Shown: positions 17,089 to 25,086 of the stretch, one piece after another
Layout of the letters: each line of letters starts with the position of its first letter
Position numbering within the stretch: the first letter of the stretch is position 1
NCBI RefSeq assembly: GCF_003054175.1
Contig: NZ_QBKN01000009.1
Span: 62,001-126,000 of the forward strand
Source of the DNA: Allosediminivita pacifica
GTDB taxonomy: Bacteria > Pseudomonadota > Alphaproteobacteria > Rhodobacterales > Rhodobacteraceae
Length of the DNA stretch: 64,000 bases
Reading direction: 5' to 3'
Notes under the pieces: generated by a model
The model's database searches: none
What the model saw: only the letters and a program-made list of their open reading frames with translations
What the model was told of the DNA's origin: nothing
Program-made: the position numbers and the translations under genes

Positions 17089-17388
17089 TCAATCTTCTCG
17101 TTCAGCGTCCAGCCGGTGCAGGAAAGCCATGCCAAACAGGCTCGACGCACCGCGCAGGGCGTGCAACTGCCGGGCCTGCGCGTCGTAGGTCAGACGCACG
17201 GCGTGCTCGAGCGCGGGGCCACGTTCGGTCATCGGTGCCCGCAGGGCCTGCGCGGTGGCAAGCGCCACCGTCCGGCTTTCCTGCGCCGCGGAGCGCACGG
17301 CCAACGTGCCGACCTCCGCGCCTGCGCCCAGACAGGCGGCATAGGCCCTGCCGATGGTCGCAACCATGTCACCGCGTTCCGATTTCAT
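17089..17388 (-). CDS. Small phasin-like helical protein (hypothetical)
   Basis: A 99-residue Ala-rich helical protein (GRAYAACLGAGAEVGTLAVRSAAQ), first gene of the leftward series that runs through the second phasin-like protein, the polyprenyl synthase, the cyclase and the Crp/Fnr regulator. No known family is evident. The ATG at 17388 is used; an internal ATG at 17367 is possible because the Shine-Dalgarno-like GGGGGAG is rather far upstream. It is divergent from the FAD enzyme gene, 59 bp away. Confidence 0.6.
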   Translation of the reverse strand: MKSERGDMVATIGRAYAACLGAGAEVGTLAVRSAAQESRTVALATAQALRAPMTERGPALEHAVRLTYDAQARQLHALRGASSLFGMAFLHRLDAERED

Positions 17389-17447
17389 GCTGGCCCGTCA
17401 CTCCCCCGGTGTTACTTTGCGTCAAAATCTTAACGATGGTGTGTTCC
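17389..17447. promoter_or_regulatory. Divergent promoter region of the isoprenoid-like cluster
   Basis: Only 59 bp separate the two divergent start codons. The rightward half is AT-rich for this genome (TTACTTTGCGTCAAAATCTT) and there is no clear Shine-Dalgarno before the FAD gene, so a very short or leaderless rightward transcript is possible. I looked for a TGTGA-N6-TCACA Crp site and did not find a good one. Confidence 0.5.
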
Positions 17448-19397
17448 ATGACAACCCCAAACTCGGAGGCCGACGGGCCCGGTCCGGCAATCAGGCGGTA
17501 TCCCTTTGTGTCAACGGGGCGCCCGCACGTGATTGTCGTCGGCGGGGGTGTCGCGGGCATGACAACGGCACAGCGTCTGCTGGAACGTGGCCACGATGTG
17601 ACCATGCTTGAGGCAAATTCCTATCTCGGCGGCAAGCTCGGCGCCCACCAGGAAGCCGACGAACGGGTCGAGCATGTCTCGGAAAGGTTCGGCTTCCGGC
17701 GCAGCCGCACGGAAAAGACCGCGCGCGAGATGGCGCGGCCCTTCGGCAGCGGCACATGCGCGCGCTGCGACATGCCCGGCTGCCGCTCCGCGCGCGAGAC
17801 CGACTGGCACGAGCACTGCTACCACATGTACCTGAACTGGTATCATAATTTCTGGAAACTGGTGGAGGAGATCGGCATCGCCGACCGGTTCGAGCCGATG
17901 ACCCGCATCAGCTATTTCACCGGTCCTCCGGGTTCGCCCCCGCTTCACGCCGACAACCCCGGCTCTCCCGGCACTGCCTGGCAGAACATGACCAGCGGCG
18001 TCGCCCCCGCGCCGGATGTCTTCCTGCACAGCGAGTCGATTCTCGACCTGCTGGCCAAGCCCGAGCATGCGGACCACCGGCTCGACCAGATTAGCGTCGC
18101 GGCCTTCCTGCGAGAGCTCGGCTACACCACGGCCAAATCGCGCCAAGCCTCGCACCAGGTGCTGGCCAAGGCCTTCGCCGCACCCACGGCGGTCGCCTCG
18201 GCCGCGTCCTACCGATCCTTCCTGAAATACGGGGCGCGTCTGCCTGCGCCCGCCATGTGGCTGCTCACCGGCAATACCGAAGAGGCGCTCTTCTCCCCGT
18301 GGCTGAAGGCCCTCTCGCGGCTTTCGGGAAAGTTCCGCATCCTCGACCACCGCGAGCCTCCGCGCGAGATATTCCGCCGCATCCAGGCCGAGAACGACGC
18401 CGAAAAGGCCGCCGAGCCACCCTCGGACCGCCCGGATTTCACGCTGATGCCGCTGACCGCGCTCACCGGGCTCGAGATCGACCCGGACACCAGCGACTTT
18501 CTCCTGCGCATCGCCACGCTCGATGGCTCGCCCTACGCGCAGCCCGCCCCGGGCCGGATCACCGCCGACAAGTCCGAGATCTGGCGTTTCGGCGGGCAGG
18601 TGGTGCTGGCGGTGCCGCCGCGCCAGCTCTCGCGGATCGTCTATGCGCGCGCCAAGGACGGCCCGGCCGACCGCGGCGCGACGCTTGCCGGCATCGACAA
18701 CCGCCTTGCCCAGTCTCCGCGTCTGAAGGGCGCGCCGATCATGGTGCTCGACGTCTTCCTGCGGCACCCTCCGAAGACGCCGCTGCCCAAGGGCATCGTC
18801 ATCCTGCTCGGCTCCCGTTACGAGATGAGCCTCTACGACAACAGCCAGCTCTGGCGCGACGGCAACGAGGACGACGCGGATCTGACCCAGATAAGCATCT
18901 GCGCCTCCGACGCCGACGGGCTCATGCCCTACATCGAACAGGAGGACGGCGGGCAGGTCATCGTCTCGCTCATGCTCGACGAACTGAGCCGCTACATCGA
19001 CTTCGACCGCGAGACCGACATCGTGCCCTGCCGCACGCATCTGCAGACCAACGCCGGCGGCGAGCTCTTCGTCAACGCGGTCAACACCTGGCACTTCCGT
19101 CCAACCACCACGACCGAGGTTCCCGACCTCTTCGTCGCCGGCGATTTCGTCCAGACGCCCGTCGACGTGGTCACCATCGAGGGCGCGGCCATGAGCGGTC
19201 TGATGGCGGCCGAGGCGGTCCGGCGCCGCACGGGGAAGGGCGACCCGGTCGAGATCACGGTGCCCGACACGTTGCCCGGTCCCATGGTCGCCACCGCGGC
19301 CAACAGCCTGCGCCCCCTGGCCTATGCCGCGCGGGCGGTCTCCGAGACCGACACCACGCTGCGCCGCACCTTCAAGCGCTACTTCCCGGGCGAATAG
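17448..19397 (+). CDS. FAD-dependent oxidoreductase, phytoene desaturase/amine oxidase-like
   Basis: A 649-residue flavoenzyme. The N-terminal dinucleotide-binding fold (HVIVVGGGVAGMTT, then the acidic MLEANSYLGGKLGA) is of the phytoene desaturase/amine oxidase type, and the C-terminal flavin strand (VPDLFVAGDFVQTP followed by TIEGAAMSGLMAAE) is conserved. An insert with Cys and His residues (GTCARCDMPGC) precedes EHCYHMYLNWYHNFWKL, which resembles the carotenoid-desaturase substrate region. It is longer than most desaturases (about 500). An ATG 12 bases upstream (17436) is in frame. It faces the polyprenyl synthase operon, so an isoprenoid substrate is a reasonable inference. Confidence 0.82.
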   Translation: MTTPNSEADGPGPAIRRYPFVSTGRPHVIVVGGGVAGMTTAQRLLERGHDVTMLEANSYLGGKLGAHQEADERVEHVSERFGFRRSRTEKTAREMARPFGSGTCARCDMPGCRSARETDWHEHCYHMYLNWYHNFWKLVEEIGIADRFEPMTRISYFTGPPGSPPLHADNPGSPGTAWQNMTSGVAPAPDVFLHSESILDLLAKPEHADHRLDQISVAAFLRELGYTTAKSRQASHQVLAKAFAAPTAVASAASYRSFLKYGARLPAPAMWLLTGNTEEALFSPWLKALSRLSGKFRILDHREPPREIFRRIQAENDAEKAAEPPSDRPDFTLMPLTALTGLEIDPDTSDFLLRIATLDGSPYAQPAPGRITADKSEIWRFGGQVVLAVPPRQLSRIVYARAKDGPADRGATLAGIDNRLAQSPRLKGAPIMVLDVFLRHPPKTPLPKGIVILLGSRYEMSLYDNSQLWRDGNEDDADLTQISICASDADGLMPYIEQEDGGQVIVSLMLDELSRYIDFDRETDIVPCRTHLQTNAGGELFVNAVNTWHFRPTTTTEVPDLFVAGDFVQTPVDVVTIEGAAMSGLMAAEAVRRRTGKGDPVEITVPDTLPGPMVATAANSLRPLAYAARAVSETDTTLRRTFKRYFPGE

Positions 19398-20680
19398 GCT
19401 GGGGTCACCGGCTCCGGCGCCGCCAGCGTGCCGGTCATCCGGTCGGTCCAGCCGTTCGCCGCTGGCCGTCGCCGGTCGAGCCCGATGCCCCGCAGCGTCT
19501 CGCACAGGCAGGCCATGCCTTCCGAGCAGAGGCACCCGCCGCCGCTGCCCAGGGCCTTCGACCGGGGTAGCTCCAGTTCGACCTTGCCGCCGTACTGCGT
19601 CCCCTCGCGCTCGTTCGTCCTGCAGAGGCTGGCGCGCACGGGCTCGCAGGGGCCGCCAGGCTCGGGTCCGCGCTCGCGCATGGAATAGATCCCGCTACGC
19701 ATTTCCTGGCTCCGGCCCCGGCCGAACCGCGGGAAGGTCATCGCCAGCACGTCGCCCCGCACGGCCTTGGGCGCCCGGACCAGCGCCGATCCGAAGCGCA
19801 CCGCATCCGCGCTGTAGGCCACGTCGATGCGCGGCCCTTCGTGCGTGTCCCAGTAATCCTTCCGGATGCCCCAGACCCGCCGCGCCACCGCCAGCGACCA
19901 CGGATCGTCGACAATCAGCCGCAGGAACATCTGCCCCGGATCGGGAAAGCCCGCGCCGCGCGGCGTCACCGTCAGTGTCAGGCCGATCTCGGTCAGCTTG
20001 CCGAAATCCGAGGTCCGGTAGTCCGTCGCCATCAGCGTCACCATCGCCGCGCCGCGGCCGACCATGACCGGTTCGAACGCCTCCAGTACCTCGGGCGGCT
20101 GGTGGCCCAGCTCCACCGCCTCGCGCATCAGCGCCTCGGCTGTCTCGGCCGGCACGAACCACGAGGCCCAGCCCTGCGAGGAATCGACGATCCGCGCCGG
20201 AAGCAAGATGCGGTCGGCAACGCCCGCCCGCACCCGGGCCATGTCCTCGTCGCCGCGGGTGGTCCGGGCCGCCTCGGCCAGCGCGTGAAGCTGTTCGATC
20301 GCGATTCCGGGGCGTACCGTGACCGACCCGCCCAGCGGCACCGGCGCCGAGGCGCAGAGCGTCTTCTCCAGCACCTCGGGCACCGCCGGGCGCGGCGCGT
20401 CGAGTGTCTCGACGGCGGCGGCTGCAGCCTCGGCGGGTGTCGCCATCAGCCCGGTCGCGAAATCGAGGCCCTCGCGCCCCGCCGTCTGCGCCAGCCTCTG
20501 CGGCGCCCAGGGGCCGACCAGCCCCTGCACCGCGGCACCGGCCAGCCGCTCGCAGGCGCTGCGCGACAGGCCGAGGGGCCGCTCCACCATCTCCAGCCCC
20601 AGCCGCGCCCAGGCCTGGTAGAGCCGCGCGGCATCCTCTGCGCTCACGTGGCGCGTCTCGAACCCGGGCCGCCTGGTCAT
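19379..20680 (-). CDS. Hypothetical protein: helical N-terminus plus acetoacetate decarboxylase-like domain and Cys-rich tail
   Basis: A 433-residue protein. The first 110 residues are Ala-rich helices resembling the phasin-like proteins next door. Residues about 140-330 (AWASWFVPAETAEALM, then DYRTSDFGKLTEIGLTLTV and PGQMFLRLIVDDPWSLAVARRVWG) look like an acetoacetate-decarboxylase-type beta barrel, though I cannot confirm the Schiff-base lysine. The tail carries closely spaced cysteines (GGCLCSEGMACLCET). The ATG at 20680 has GGAGGGAG upstream. Its last 19 bp overlap the end of the FAD gene tail to tail. Confidence 0.7.
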   Translation of the reverse strand: MTRRPGFETRHVSAEDAARLYQAWARLGLEMVERPLGLSRSACERLAGAAVQGLVGPWAPQRLAQTAGREGLDFATGLMATPAEAAAAAVETLDAPRPAVPEVLEKTLCASAPVPLGGSVTVRPGIAIEQLHALAEAARTTRGDEDMARVRAGVADRILLPARIVDSSQGWASWFVPAETAEALMREAVELGHQPPEVLEAFEPVMVGRGAAMVTLMATDYRTSDFGKLTEIGLTLTVTPRGAGFPDPGQMFLRLIVDDPWSLAVARRVWGIRKDYWDTHEGPRIDVAYSADAVRFGSALVRAPKAVRGDVLAMTFPRFGRGRSQEMRSGIYSMRERGPEPGGPCEPVRASLCRTNEREGTQYGGKVELELPRSKALGSGGGCLCSEGMACLCETLRGIGLDRRRPAANGWTDRMTGTLAAPEPVTPAYSPGK

Positions 20681-20825
20681 CCTGCCACTCCCTCCAACTT
20701 GTCCTGCGGACCCTAGGGGAGTTTGCCCCGCGCAGCCAAGCCTGACCGTCACGCGCGGCATCCGACTGTGGCGCCCCGTCCCCGACAAGGCCTGCGAATG
20801 GGGCAGCGGAGGCCGGCTCCGCGCG

Positions 20826-21287
20826 TCAGCCCTTGCCGGGCTTGAACGGTGCCATGCCGGCGCGCGCCAGTTCGTCGGCCTTCTCGTTCTCGGCGTGGCC
20901 GGCGTGGCCCTTGATCCACTCCCAGCGCACTTCGTGGCGCGCCTGGGCGGCGTCCAGCCGCTGCCAGAGCTCGGCGTTCTTCACCGGCTTCTTGGCCGCC
21001 GTCTTCCAGCCGTTCTTCTTCCAGCCGTGGATCCAGCCCGTCACGCCGTTCTTCACGTAGGCGCTGTCGGTGATGATGGTGATCTTCGAGGGCCGCGCCA
21101 GCGTCTCGAGCGCCTGGATCGCGGCCATCAGCTCCATCCGATTGTTGGTGGTGGCTGCCTCGCCGCCCTTGAGCTCGCGCTCCTTCTGGACGGTCCCGCC
21201 CTCCATGGCACGCAGCAGCACGCCCCAGCCCCCGGGGCCGGGGTTCCCGGAGCAGGCTCCGTCGGTATAGGCAAAAAGCTCGGTCAT
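20826..21287 (-). CDS. rnhA: Ribonuclease HI
   Basis: A 153-residue RNase H that cuts the RNA strand of RNA-DNA hybrids in the cytoplasm. The catalytic acidic residues are in place: Asp of [14 protein letters not shown], Glu of [10 protein letters not shown], Asp of [10 protein letters not shown] and the terminal Asp of ENEKADELA. The basic handle ([18 protein letters not shown]) is also present. Length and start ([11 protein letters not shown] at 21287) are standard. Confidence 0.96.
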   Translation of the reverse strand: MTELFAYTDGACSGNPGPGGWGVLLRAMEGGTVQKERELKGGEAATTNNRMELMAAIQALETLARPSKITIITDSAYVKNGVTGWIHGWKKNGWKTAAKKPVKNAELWQRLDAAQARHEVRWEWIKGHAGHAENEKADELARAGMAPFKPGKG

Positions 21288-21329
21288 GGGGCGGCTCTTG
21301 CCCGCGCCCGCGCGGGCCGTCAAGCGGGC

Positions 21330-21782
21330 TCAGAGCAGCAGCGTCACCGAGAGGCAGAGCACCACCAGCACGGTCAGCAGCACCCGCAGCTTCATCCACC
21401 ACTGAGGCGCCAGCCCCCAGCGCCAGAACTGCCAGTCGAGCAGCAGCAGCCCGAGGTAGCCGGCGATCAGGTTGCCCGAGGCAACGACCGGCCCGCCGCC
21501 CGCCGCGACAAAGGCCCAGAGCGCCGGGATCACCGACAGCGCGTAGGCCACGCCCGCGCGGCGGCCCTCGACCTTGGTGGCGAAGCCCCAGAGCACGCCG
21601 GACATGAAGGCCAGGATCACCGCGCCGTAGAGCAGCTGCACGAAGGGCCCGGTGTAGCGCGGCCCGATGGTCTGCGTGGTCCAGATGCCCAGCGGCCCGT
21701 GCAGGTAGGTCAGCGCGCCCCATGCAAAGGGCAGCACCCCGGCAAGGCCGAGGATCAGGGCGGAGCGGGGGATGTCCTTCAA
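21330..21782 (-). CDS. DUF3429 family membrane protein (TTG start)
   Basis: A 150-residue inner-membrane protein with about five hydrophobic helices and the DUF3429 pattern (SALILGLAGVLPFAWGA near the start, GVLWGFA in the middle, LLLLDWQFWRWGLAPQWW later). The function of the family is unknown. There is no ATG near the family start; a TTG at 21782 sits 6 bases after a strong GGAGG, so I take it as the start. An upstream frame reaches 21914 but crosses an intergenic repeat. Confidence 0.8.
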   Translation of the reverse strand: MKDIPRSALILGLAGVLPFAWGALTYLHGPLGIWTTQTIGPRYTGPFVQLLYGAVILAFMSGVLWGFATKVEGRRAGVAYALSVIPALWAFVAAGGGPVVASGNLIAGYLGLLLLDWQFWRWGLAPQWWMKLRVLLTVLVVLCLSVTLLL

Positions 21783-21813
21783 CGGGGGCCTCCGTCTGGC
21801 AGGTGTCGGAAGC

Positions 21814-21864
21814 GAGGGGCTCTGCCCCTCGCGCTCCCCGAGGTATTTAGGGCGAAAAGAAGCG
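21814..21864 (+). repeat. AAGAAGAAGC-type intergenic repeat (variant)
   Basis: GAGGGGCTCTGCCCCTC hairpin, then CCCCGAGGTATTTAGGG and AAAAGAAGCG. It matches the copies at 31.3 and 50.2 kb. It lies between the LysE-family gene and the DUF3429 gene. Confidence 0.8.
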
Positions 21865-21894
21865 CAGGGCCACCGAGGGGACCGATGCGGTGCC

Positions 21895-22509
21895 TCAGGC
21901 CCGTTCGAGTGCAAGCCGGCCGGCGAGCAGGGCGAAGACCGCCGCGAAGGAGCGGCCCAGCCAACGCATGGCCCGTTCGGAGCCCAGCAGCCAGTCGCGC
22001 GCCCGGGCCGCGAAGATCCCGTAAAGCGCGAAGACCGCGAAGGTCAGCGCCATGAAGATGCCGCCCAGCAGCGTCATTTCGGCCGTGGCGCGCGCCGGAT
22101 CGCCCGACAGGAAGGGCGGCAGCAGCGCCAGGAAGAAGAGCGACAGCTTGGGGTTGAGGATGTTGATGAGCGCGCCGCGCCGGGCGATCCGCCAGCCGGG
22201 CTCCTGCGCGGGGGCCGCACCGATCGACAGCGCGCCGCCCTCGCGCACCGCCTGCCATGCGAGCCAGAGCAGGTAGGCCACGCCCGCCCACTTGATCACC
22301 GAGAAGAGCAGGGCGCTGGCGTGCAGGACGGCGGCCAGCCCGAGGATCGCAGCCGCAAGATGCGGCACGATGCCGAGCGTGCAGCCGGCGGCGGCGGCCA
22401 GCGCGGCGCGGCGGCCCTGCCCGAGGCCGAGCGCGAGGGTGTAGAGCACGCCGGTGCCGGGCGCGAGGACGACCACCAGGGCGGTCAGCAGGAACTGGTA
22501 GGAGATCAC
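21895..22509 (-). CDS. LysE/RhtB family amino acid exporter (GTG start)
   Basis: A 204-residue inner-membrane exporter of the LysE family. The N-terminal signature (LLTALVVVLAPGTGVLYTLALGLGQG, with GxG after a Pro) and the RRGALINILNPKLSLFFLAL segment typical of RhtB proteins are clear, with six predicted helices. By family it exports an amino acid or related metabolite. I use a GTG at 22509 that overlaps the stop of the upstream gene as GTGA. It is coupled to the pyridoxamine-phosphate-oxidase-fold gene. Confidence 0.88.
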   Translation of the reverse strand: MISYQFLLTALVVVLAPGTGVLYTLALGLGQGRRAALAAAAGCTLGIVPHLAAAILGLAAVLHASALLFSVIKWAGVAYLLWLAWQAVREGGALSIGAAPAQEPGWRIARRGALINILNPKLSLFFLALLPPFLSGDPARATAEMTLLGGIFMALTFAVFALYGIFAARARDWLLGSERAMRWLGRSFAAVFALLAGRLALERA

Positions 22510-22979
22510 GGTGTGTCCTTCGTGGCAGTGGCGAACTCGGGCCCGGTGCGGAAATAGCTCACGTCGTTGGTGAAGATGCTCTCGGGGCGCATCCGGATCA
22601 GCCGTCCGTCGGGGTCGTCGATCCGCGCGATGGTATCGACGAACCAGCGATTCCACTCCGGCTCGGGGCCAAGGTAGCGGTGCAGGAGCCGGCGGAAGAG
22701 GTCGGGGTCCATCGGGGAGATCTCGGCCCGGCCGCGAAGACCGAGGTGGCGCAGCACGCCGCCCGGGTTGTCGTATTGCACGATCTCGACCGCGACACGC
22801 GGTTCGGCCTCGATCCGTTTCACGGAGCTGCCCCCGCGATTGCCCAGCATCGACAGCACTGCGCCGTCCCAGTCGAACCAGACCGGGGCGTTGCGCGGGG
22901 CACCGTCGCCGTCCACGGTGGCGAGCATCGCCATCAGCGGCTGGCACAGCACCTCTTCTGGATCGAAGGGCCGGGGCAT
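22506..22979 (-). CDS. Pyridoxamine 5'-phosphate oxidase-fold protein
   Basis: A 157-residue split-barrel flavin-type protein. The N-terminus (PLMAMLATVDGDGAPRNAPVWF) and VKRIEAEPRVAVEIV are typical of the PNPOx-like F420/FMN-binding families. It is a stand-alone domain; the cofactor and substrate are not predictable. The ATG at 22979 is well placed. Its stop overlaps the GTG of the LysE-type gene by 4 bp. Confidence 0.82.
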   Translation of the reverse strand: MPRPFDPEEVLCQPLMAMLATVDGDGAPRNAPVWFDWDGAVLSMLGNRGGSSVKRIEAEPRVAVEIVQYDNPGGVLRHLGLRGRAEISPMDPDLFRRLLHRYLGPEPEWNRWFVDTIARIDDPDGRLIRMRPESIFTNDVSYFRTGPEFATATKDTP

Positions 22980-23028
22980 GAGCGCAGACTGTCAGGACCG
23001 TGCGCGCTTGGCGAGACCGAAAGCGCCA

Positions 23029-23105
23029 ATCCCTGACGTTTCGTAAACGCGAGGCGATAACCCGTTGATTCTGCTTGGTCTGAAAAATGTCCCGGCCCGG
23101 GACAT
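23029..23105 (+). repeat. Palindromic mobile-like repeat, copy A
   Basis: The right end is a perfect 19-bp palindrome (ATGTCCCGG-C-CCGGGACAT, 23087-23105). It is preceded by TAACCCGTTGATT, which is shared with copy B at 36984-37065 and copy C at 39025-39105. The left end of this copy is more diverged. It sits right after the ispH stop codon, where the palindrome might also end transcription. Confidence 0.75.
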
Positions 23106-23110
23106 CCTCC

Positions 23111-24073
23111 TCAGGCGGGGATGCGCAGCACCCGCGGCACCTTGAACTCCACGTCTTCCTGCGCGGTCTCGACCAGCTCCACGGTGGTGTCGTAGCGGGC
23201 CCGGAACGAGTCGATGACCTCGTCGATCAGCGCCTCGGGCGCGCTGGCGCCCGCCGTGATCCCGACCGAGCGCACGCCTTCGAGCGACCGCCAGTCGATG
23301 TCGGCGGCCCGCTGGACCAGCTGCGAGTAGCTGCAGCCTGCCTTCCGGGCGACCTCGACCAGTCGCTTCGAGTTCGAGGAGTTCGGCGCGCCCACCACCA
23401 GCATGGCCTCGCAATGCGGCGCCGCGGCCTTGACCGCCTCCTGCCGGTTGGTGGTGGCGTAGCAGATGTCTTCCTTGTGGGGGCCGACGATGTTGGGGAA
23501 CCGCGCCCGCAGCGCGGTCACGATGTCCACCGTGTCGTCGATCGAGAGCGTCGTCTGCGTCACGAAGGCGAGCTTGTCGGGATCGCGCACCTCGACCCCC
23601 GCCACGTCCGCGACCGTCTCCACCAGCAGCACCTCGCCCTCGGGCAGCTGCCCCATGGTGCCAACGGTCTCGGGGTGGCCGGCGTGGCCGATCATGATCA
23701 TCTGGAGCCCGTTCTCGTGGTGACGTGCGGCCTCGATGTGGACCTTCGACACCAGCGGGCAGGTGGCGTCCACGTAGATCATCTCGCGCTTGGCGGCCTC
23801 GGCGGGCACGGCCTTGGGCACGCCATGGGCCGAGAAGATCACCGGCCGGTCGTCGGGGCACTCTTCGAGCTCCTCGACGAAGACGGCCCCCTTCTCGCGC
23901 AGGTCGTCCACGACGTACTTGTTGTGGACGATCTCGTGGCGCACGTAGACCGGCGCGCCCCATTTCTCGAGCGCCATCTCGACGATCTTGATTGCCCGGT
24001 CCACGCCCGCGCAGAATCCGCGCGGCGCGGCGAGGTAGAGTGTCAGCGGCGGTTTCGGGGTCGGCGTTTCCAT
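23111..24073 (-). CDS. ispH: 4-hydroxy-3-methylbut-2-enyl diphosphate reductase
   Basis: A 320-residue Fe-S enzyme making isopentenyl and dimethylallyl diphosphate in the last step of the MEP pathway. The three cluster cysteines are in [23 protein letters not shown] and [10 protein letters not shown], and the substrate-binding histidines (SAHGVP and [11 protein letters not shown]) and the NSSNSKRL motif are intact. I use the ATG at 24073 ([15 protein letters not shown]); an in-frame ATG lies at 24115. The cytochrome c gene is divergent from it. Confidence 0.96.
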   Translation of the reverse strand: METPTPKPPLTLYLAAPRGFCAGVDRAIKIVEMALEKWGAPVYVRHEIVHNKYVVDDLREKGAVFVEELEECPDDRPVIFSAHGVPKAVPAEAAKREMIYVDATCPLVSKVHIEAARHHENGLQMIMIGHAGHPETVGTMGQLPEGEVLLVETVADVAGVEVRDPDKLAFVTQTTLSIDDTVDIVTALRARFPNIVGPHKEDICYATTNRQEAVKAAAPHCEAMLVVGAPNSSNSKRLVEVARKAGCSYSQLVQRAADIDWRSLEGVRSVGITAGASAPEALIDEVIDSFRARYDTTVELVETAQEDVEFKVPRVLRIPA

Positions 24074-24187
24074 ATTCCCGAGGTAGTGGCTGTGCGCCGG
24101 GCCGTCCAGACCCACGCTTTCTTGAATTGGCTTCCACCTGCGGGAAGGCGGTCATATCTGTGCGACCATCTGCACGAGGAGACGGAT

Positions 24188-24616
24188 ATGAGACTGGCAT
24201 TGGCACTGGCCCTGGTCGCGGGCCCGGCGTTGGGGGAGGGGCTTCTGCCCTACGAGGACGCGGAGCGTGTCGCCGAGGGCAGGGCGCTCTATGCAGAGAA
24301 TTGCGCCTCCTGCCACGGCGCCGACCTTGAAGGCGAACCGGACTGGCAGACCCCCGATGCCGAGGGCTACCTGCCCGCGCCGCCCCACGACGAGACAGGC
24401 CATACCTGGCACCACCCCGATCCATTGCTGGTGCGGATCGTCACCGAGGGCACCGAGGCGATCGTCGGCGGCGACTACCGGTCCACCATGATCGGCTTCG
24501 GCGACATCCTGAGCGAGGAGGAGATCCTGAACGTGCTGGCCTACATCAAGAGCACCTGGCCGGACGAGATCCGCAAGATGCATGACGAAATGAACGCCCG
24601 CGCCAGCGGCGGTTAG
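24188..24616 (+). CDS. Secreted c-type cytochrome (mono-haem)
   Basis: A 142-residue exported cytochrome c. A short signal peptide ends near PALGEG at residue 16-18, the haem-binding CASCH is at about residues 39-43, and the likely Met ligand is in STMIGFGDIL near residue 100. It acts as a periplasmic electron carrier; partners are not evident. The ATG at 24188 follows GAGGAGACGG. Its last 4 bp overlap the end of the convergent YqaA-like gene. Confidence 0.88.
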   Translation: MRLALALALVAGPALGEGLLPYEDAERVAEGRALYAENCASCHGADLEGEPDWQTPDAEGYLPAPPHDETGHTWHHPDPLLVRIVTEGTEAIVGGDYRSTMIGFGDILSEEEILNVLAYIKSTWPDEIRKMHDEMNARASGG

Positions 24617-25050
24617 GACATCCCCGCCGTGCCCCAGGCGAGCAGCACGTAACGCCCGGTCTTGGCCAGCGCGACCAGCGCCAGGAAGACCCACCAGCGC
24701 GTGCGCATGATCCCGGCGATCACAGTGAAGGCGTCGCCGAAGGGGGCCCAGCTCAGAAGCAGCGTCCAGACGCCCCAGCGCGAATACCATCGCTGGGCAC
24801 GCTCCAGCTGCCGCTCGGAGGCCGGGAACCAGCGGCTGCCCTTCAGCCGCTCGGCGCCGATGCCCATGAAATAGTTCACCACCGCGCCCAGCGTGTTGCC
24901 GATGCTTGCCACGACGACCAGCGCGAGCGGACTGGCAAGCCCCTTCACCTGCAGGCCGACGAAGACGATCTCGGACTGGAAGGGCAGGATGGTCGCCGCC
25001 CCGAAGGCGGCAAGGAAAAGGCCGCCCAGAGCGGCGGCCTCATCCCACAC
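24613..25050 (-). CDS. YqaA family membrane protein (DedA-like, GTG start)
   Basis: A 145-residue inner-membrane protein of the YqaA/SNARE-associated family. Four hydrophobic helices and the motifs GAATILPFQSEIVFVGL, ASIGNTLGAVVNYFMG and LLSWAPFGDAFTVIAGIMR identify it. The family is linked to lipid-carrier or undecaprenyl-phosphate translocation for the larger DedA branch, but YqaA itself is uncharacterised. The GTG at 25050 is preceded at 6 bases by GAGGG. Confidence 0.85.
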   Translation of the reverse strand: MWDEAAALGGLFLAAFGAATILPFQSEIVFVGLQVKGLASPLALVVVASIGNTLGAVVNYFMGIGAERLKGSRWFPASERQLERAQRWYSRWGVWTLLLSWAPFGDAFTVIAGIMRTRWWVFLALVALAKTGRYVLLAWGTAGMS

Positions 25051-25086
25051 GAGCGGCCCTCATCCCCATAACGGCCGCACGCCTGT

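Noticed and set aside
17511-19535. A 674-codon open frame on the minus strand opposite the FAD enzyme gene
   Set aside because: It is Arg/Gly/His-rich with no family motifs, while the plus strand carries an intact flavoenzyme; it is a GC-bias shadow.
11729-20680. Idea that the cluster is a Family 2 encapsulin system (Crp-like fold plus polyprenyl enzyme)
   Set aside because: No HK97-fold shell protein is visible; the Crp/Fnr protein has a DNA-binding helix-turn-helix and is a normal regulator.
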